A stretch of 50,497 bases of DNA from NCBI GenBank assembly GCA_019358975.1, contig JAHHIL010000043.1:1-50497 (forward strand), read 5' to 3'. Made by a program: the position numbers and the translations under genes. This document shows positions 49,239-50,497 of the stretch, one piece after another (position 1 is the first letter of the stretch; each line of letters starts with the position of its first letter). Under the pieces are notes generated by a model, which saw only the letters and a program-made list of their open reading frames with translations, made no database searches and had not been told where the DNA came from. The DNA comes from Trichocoleus desertorum ATA4-8-CV12. GTDB lineage: Bacteria > Cyanobacteriota > Cyanobacteriia > FACHB-46.

Positions 49239-49955
49239 TTACTTAATGAATGTCTTCAGGCGTTGGGCATCGTGGATGGCGTGGCCTTCCGGATCATTGT
49301 TGAAGTAGACATAGACATCAATGTTCTGTGCTAAGAACGAGTCCACTTGATCCGACCAAGTTAACAACTCAGCATCGCTGTACCCTATACCTGCCTGACC
49401 AGAGTGCATCCGAATGTAGGTCCAGGGAGCCGTGAGGCAAATGTCTAAGGGGACAGTGGGGCTGACCGGGAGACAGAGTGCTACTCCCGCTTTCTCCAGG
49501 CGTCGGTAAACTTCTGGGATCAACCAGCTAGAATGGCGAAACTCTAATGTATATTGCTGCTGCGAATAAGTTTGCAGCAAATCTAGAAATGGTTGCAGGC
49601 GATCGAGATTGAGATGCCAGGTGTGAGGAAACTGAAACAAAATTGGCCCCAGCTTTTCTTGTAGACCACTGGCTCGTTCCATCAAGCGTTCCAGAGGTTC
49701 CTCTGGATCTTTCAGCTTCTTCATGTGGGTAAGATAGCGACTCCCTTTAACGGCAAAGAGAAATGTATCTGGAGTTTGTATCCGCCAATGCTCAAACACC
49801 GATCGCTCTGGTAAGCGGTAAAAGGAGAAATTGATTTCTACGCTGGGAAATTGCTCGGCAAAGAAGGGCAACTGTTGTTCACCGGGCATCTGGGGTGGGT
49901 AGAACAATCCCATCCAATGCTTATAGACCCAACCGCTGGTGCCAATTAACAACAT
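49239..49955 (-). CDS. DUF72 family protein (YecE-like)
   Basis: 238 residues. LLIGTSGWVYKHWMGLFYPP is the standard opening of DUF72 (YecE), with FPSVEINFSFYRLP, FLFAVKGSRYLTH, LGPILFQFPHTWHLN and YVYFNNDPEGHA following. The fold is a TIM barrel with unknown reaction; the family is widespread. ATG at 49955. Single gene divergent from the membrane-protein gene at 50 kb. Confidence 0.9.
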   Translation of the reverse strand: MLLIGTSGWVYKHWMGLFYPPQMPGEQQLPFFAEQFPSVEINFSFYRLPERSVFEHWRIQTPDTFLFAVKGSRYLTHMKKLKDPEEPLERLMERASGLQEKLGPILFQFPHTWHLNLDRLQPFLDLLQTYSQQQYTLEFRHSSWLIPEVYRRLEKAGVALCLPVSPTVPLDICLTAPWTYIRMHSGQAGIGYSDAELLTWSDQVDSFLAQNIDVYVYFNNDPEGHAIHDAQRLKTFIK

Positions 49956-50135
49956 GAATTTACGCTTATCTTACTAACCTGGTGCTAGCGATCGCCATCT
50001 TGCTTATTTCCTCCTATTAGACACCTCCAACCAGCGAACTATCTCTAGCGCGAGTGGTACAGATCCAATCGATTCTTGAACATGGAGGGCATTCGTCTCC
50101 CTCACACATTACTGAGAATTAGAGAATTACCTGTT

Positions 50136-50426
50136 ATGGACCCCAAACAACTAAGCCACGAGTTGCGTGAAGGCCAAAGCCCTGACCTCGATCGCCGTCG
50201 GCAAATCATGGGCTTGTCGATGGTCGGCGCAACGATGGCACAACTCGTCTCCCTCTATCAAACCGGAGGGATTGACCATTTGCCCGATCCACCTGTGCCC
50301 ATCTTTGATGCTGATCGAGTTGATGCCTCTAACTACGCCTACAGCCGCTTCAATAGCCCCGATGGGCCGATTATAGAAATCGCCGTAAAACCCACATGCT
50401 GTCTTCGGTGGGATATAAGGCGGTGA
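50136..50426 (+). pseudogene. Broken membrane-protein gene, possibly vitamin K epoxide reductase (VKOR) family
   Basis: ATG at 50136 (or 50082 in the same frame) opens MDPKQLSHELREGQSPDLDRR, and a probable transmembrane segment (IMGLSMVGATMAQLVSLYQ) follows, then HLPDPPVPIFDADRVDASNYAYSR. This layout resembles the N-terminal part of cyanobacterial VKOR-like proteins, but I am not certain of the family. At about 50376-50382 the protein pattern ends: the next residues (IEIAVKPTCCLRW) lack membrane character and the frame stops at 50426, well short of a complete protein. The break coincides with an imperfect palindrome. Confidence 0.45.
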
Positions 50427-50436
50427 GTCGAAGACG
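50382..50436. mobile_element. Possible insertion-sequence end (IS200/IS605-like), cut by the window edge
   Basis: An imperfect hairpin (ATCGCCGTAAAACCCAC against GTGGGATATAAGGCGGT, 12 of 17 pairing positions alike) starts where the gene at 50136 loses its protein pattern, right after GATTAT. Single-strand-transposing IS200/IS605 elements carry such subterminal palindromes. A minus-strand frame ending at 50451 enters from the right. No transposase core is visible. Confidence 0.3.
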
Positions 50437-50450
50437 AACAGCTAGGTAGG

Positions 50451-50495
50451 CTACTTCTCCAACGACCTAATGAACTCTCGAATCACATCTGTCTT
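50451..50495 (-). CDS. 3' end of an unidentified gene, possibly a transposase
   Basis: The minus-strand frame reads KTDVIREFIRSLEK and stops at TAG (50451-50453). It looks like an amphipathic C-terminus, and its place next to a palindrome suggests a mobile-element gene. Only 14 codons are visible. Confidence 0.25.
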   Translation of the reverse strand, partial: KTDVIREFIRSLEK

Positions 50496-50497
50496 GG

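Overview
The window is cyanobacterial chromosome. The octamer GCGATCGC (HIP1) and its core recur throughout, genes alternate strands in short operons, and several products are typical of cyanobacteria: a high-light-inducible (HLIP) chlorophyll-binding protein, a CrtW-type beta-carotene ketolase, a DUF2470 protein, a Uma2-family nuclease-like protein and pentapeptide repeats. Dispersed palindromic intergenic elements and a heptanucleotide repeat (AGTCAGG) fit a filamentous or Leptolyngbya-like lineage, but genus cannot be fixed from sequence alone. No rRNA, tRNA, CRISPR array or prophage was found.

Layout. 1-670: remains of a GTPase-like gene pair, one with a frameshift, next to a 92-bp palindromic element. 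0.7-9.3 kb: an eRF1-like (baeRF) protein divergent from a carotenoid-isomerase-type oxidoreductase, a hypothetical protein, a secreted protein coupled to a frameshifted ankyrin lipoprotein, a Tat-type flavin amine oxidase, an EamA exporter flanked by inverted intergenic repeats, and an O-methyltransferase. 9.3-21.5 kb: a lipoprotein, a Uma2 protein, a Cache-HAMP histidine kinase, a CbxX-type AAA ATPase, a two-domain peptidoglycan hydrolase, DNA primase, a pentapeptide protein, a YraN-like nuclease, QueA and a rhodanese. 21.5-34.5 kb: a large MGH1-type glycosidase, HLIP, CrtW, small conserved proteins, a TmrB-like P-loop protein, an erythromycin-esterase-family protein, a DUF4142 protein, a dienelactone hydrolase/GST pair, an unusual-type SerC and a DOPA-dioxygenase-like protein.

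34.8-47.8 kb is the most coherent block. On the minus strand a GH2 glycosidase, galT, an M24-like pseudopeptidase and galK form a galactose-use unit. galE follows, and divergent from it run a glycosyltransferase, glf (UDP-galactopyranose mutase) and a GH1-RmlD fusion protein. Together they could take galactose released by GH2 through the Leloir steps to UDP-galactose and on to UDP-galactofuranose for a surface glycan. The protein assignments are well supported by motifs; the single-pathway reading is inference.

47.9-50.5 kb holds an SDR oxidoreductase, a DUF72 protein and a membrane-protein gene (possibly VKOR family) whose reading frame is broken about 115 bases before the window end, next to an imperfect palindrome that may be the end of an insertion sequence.
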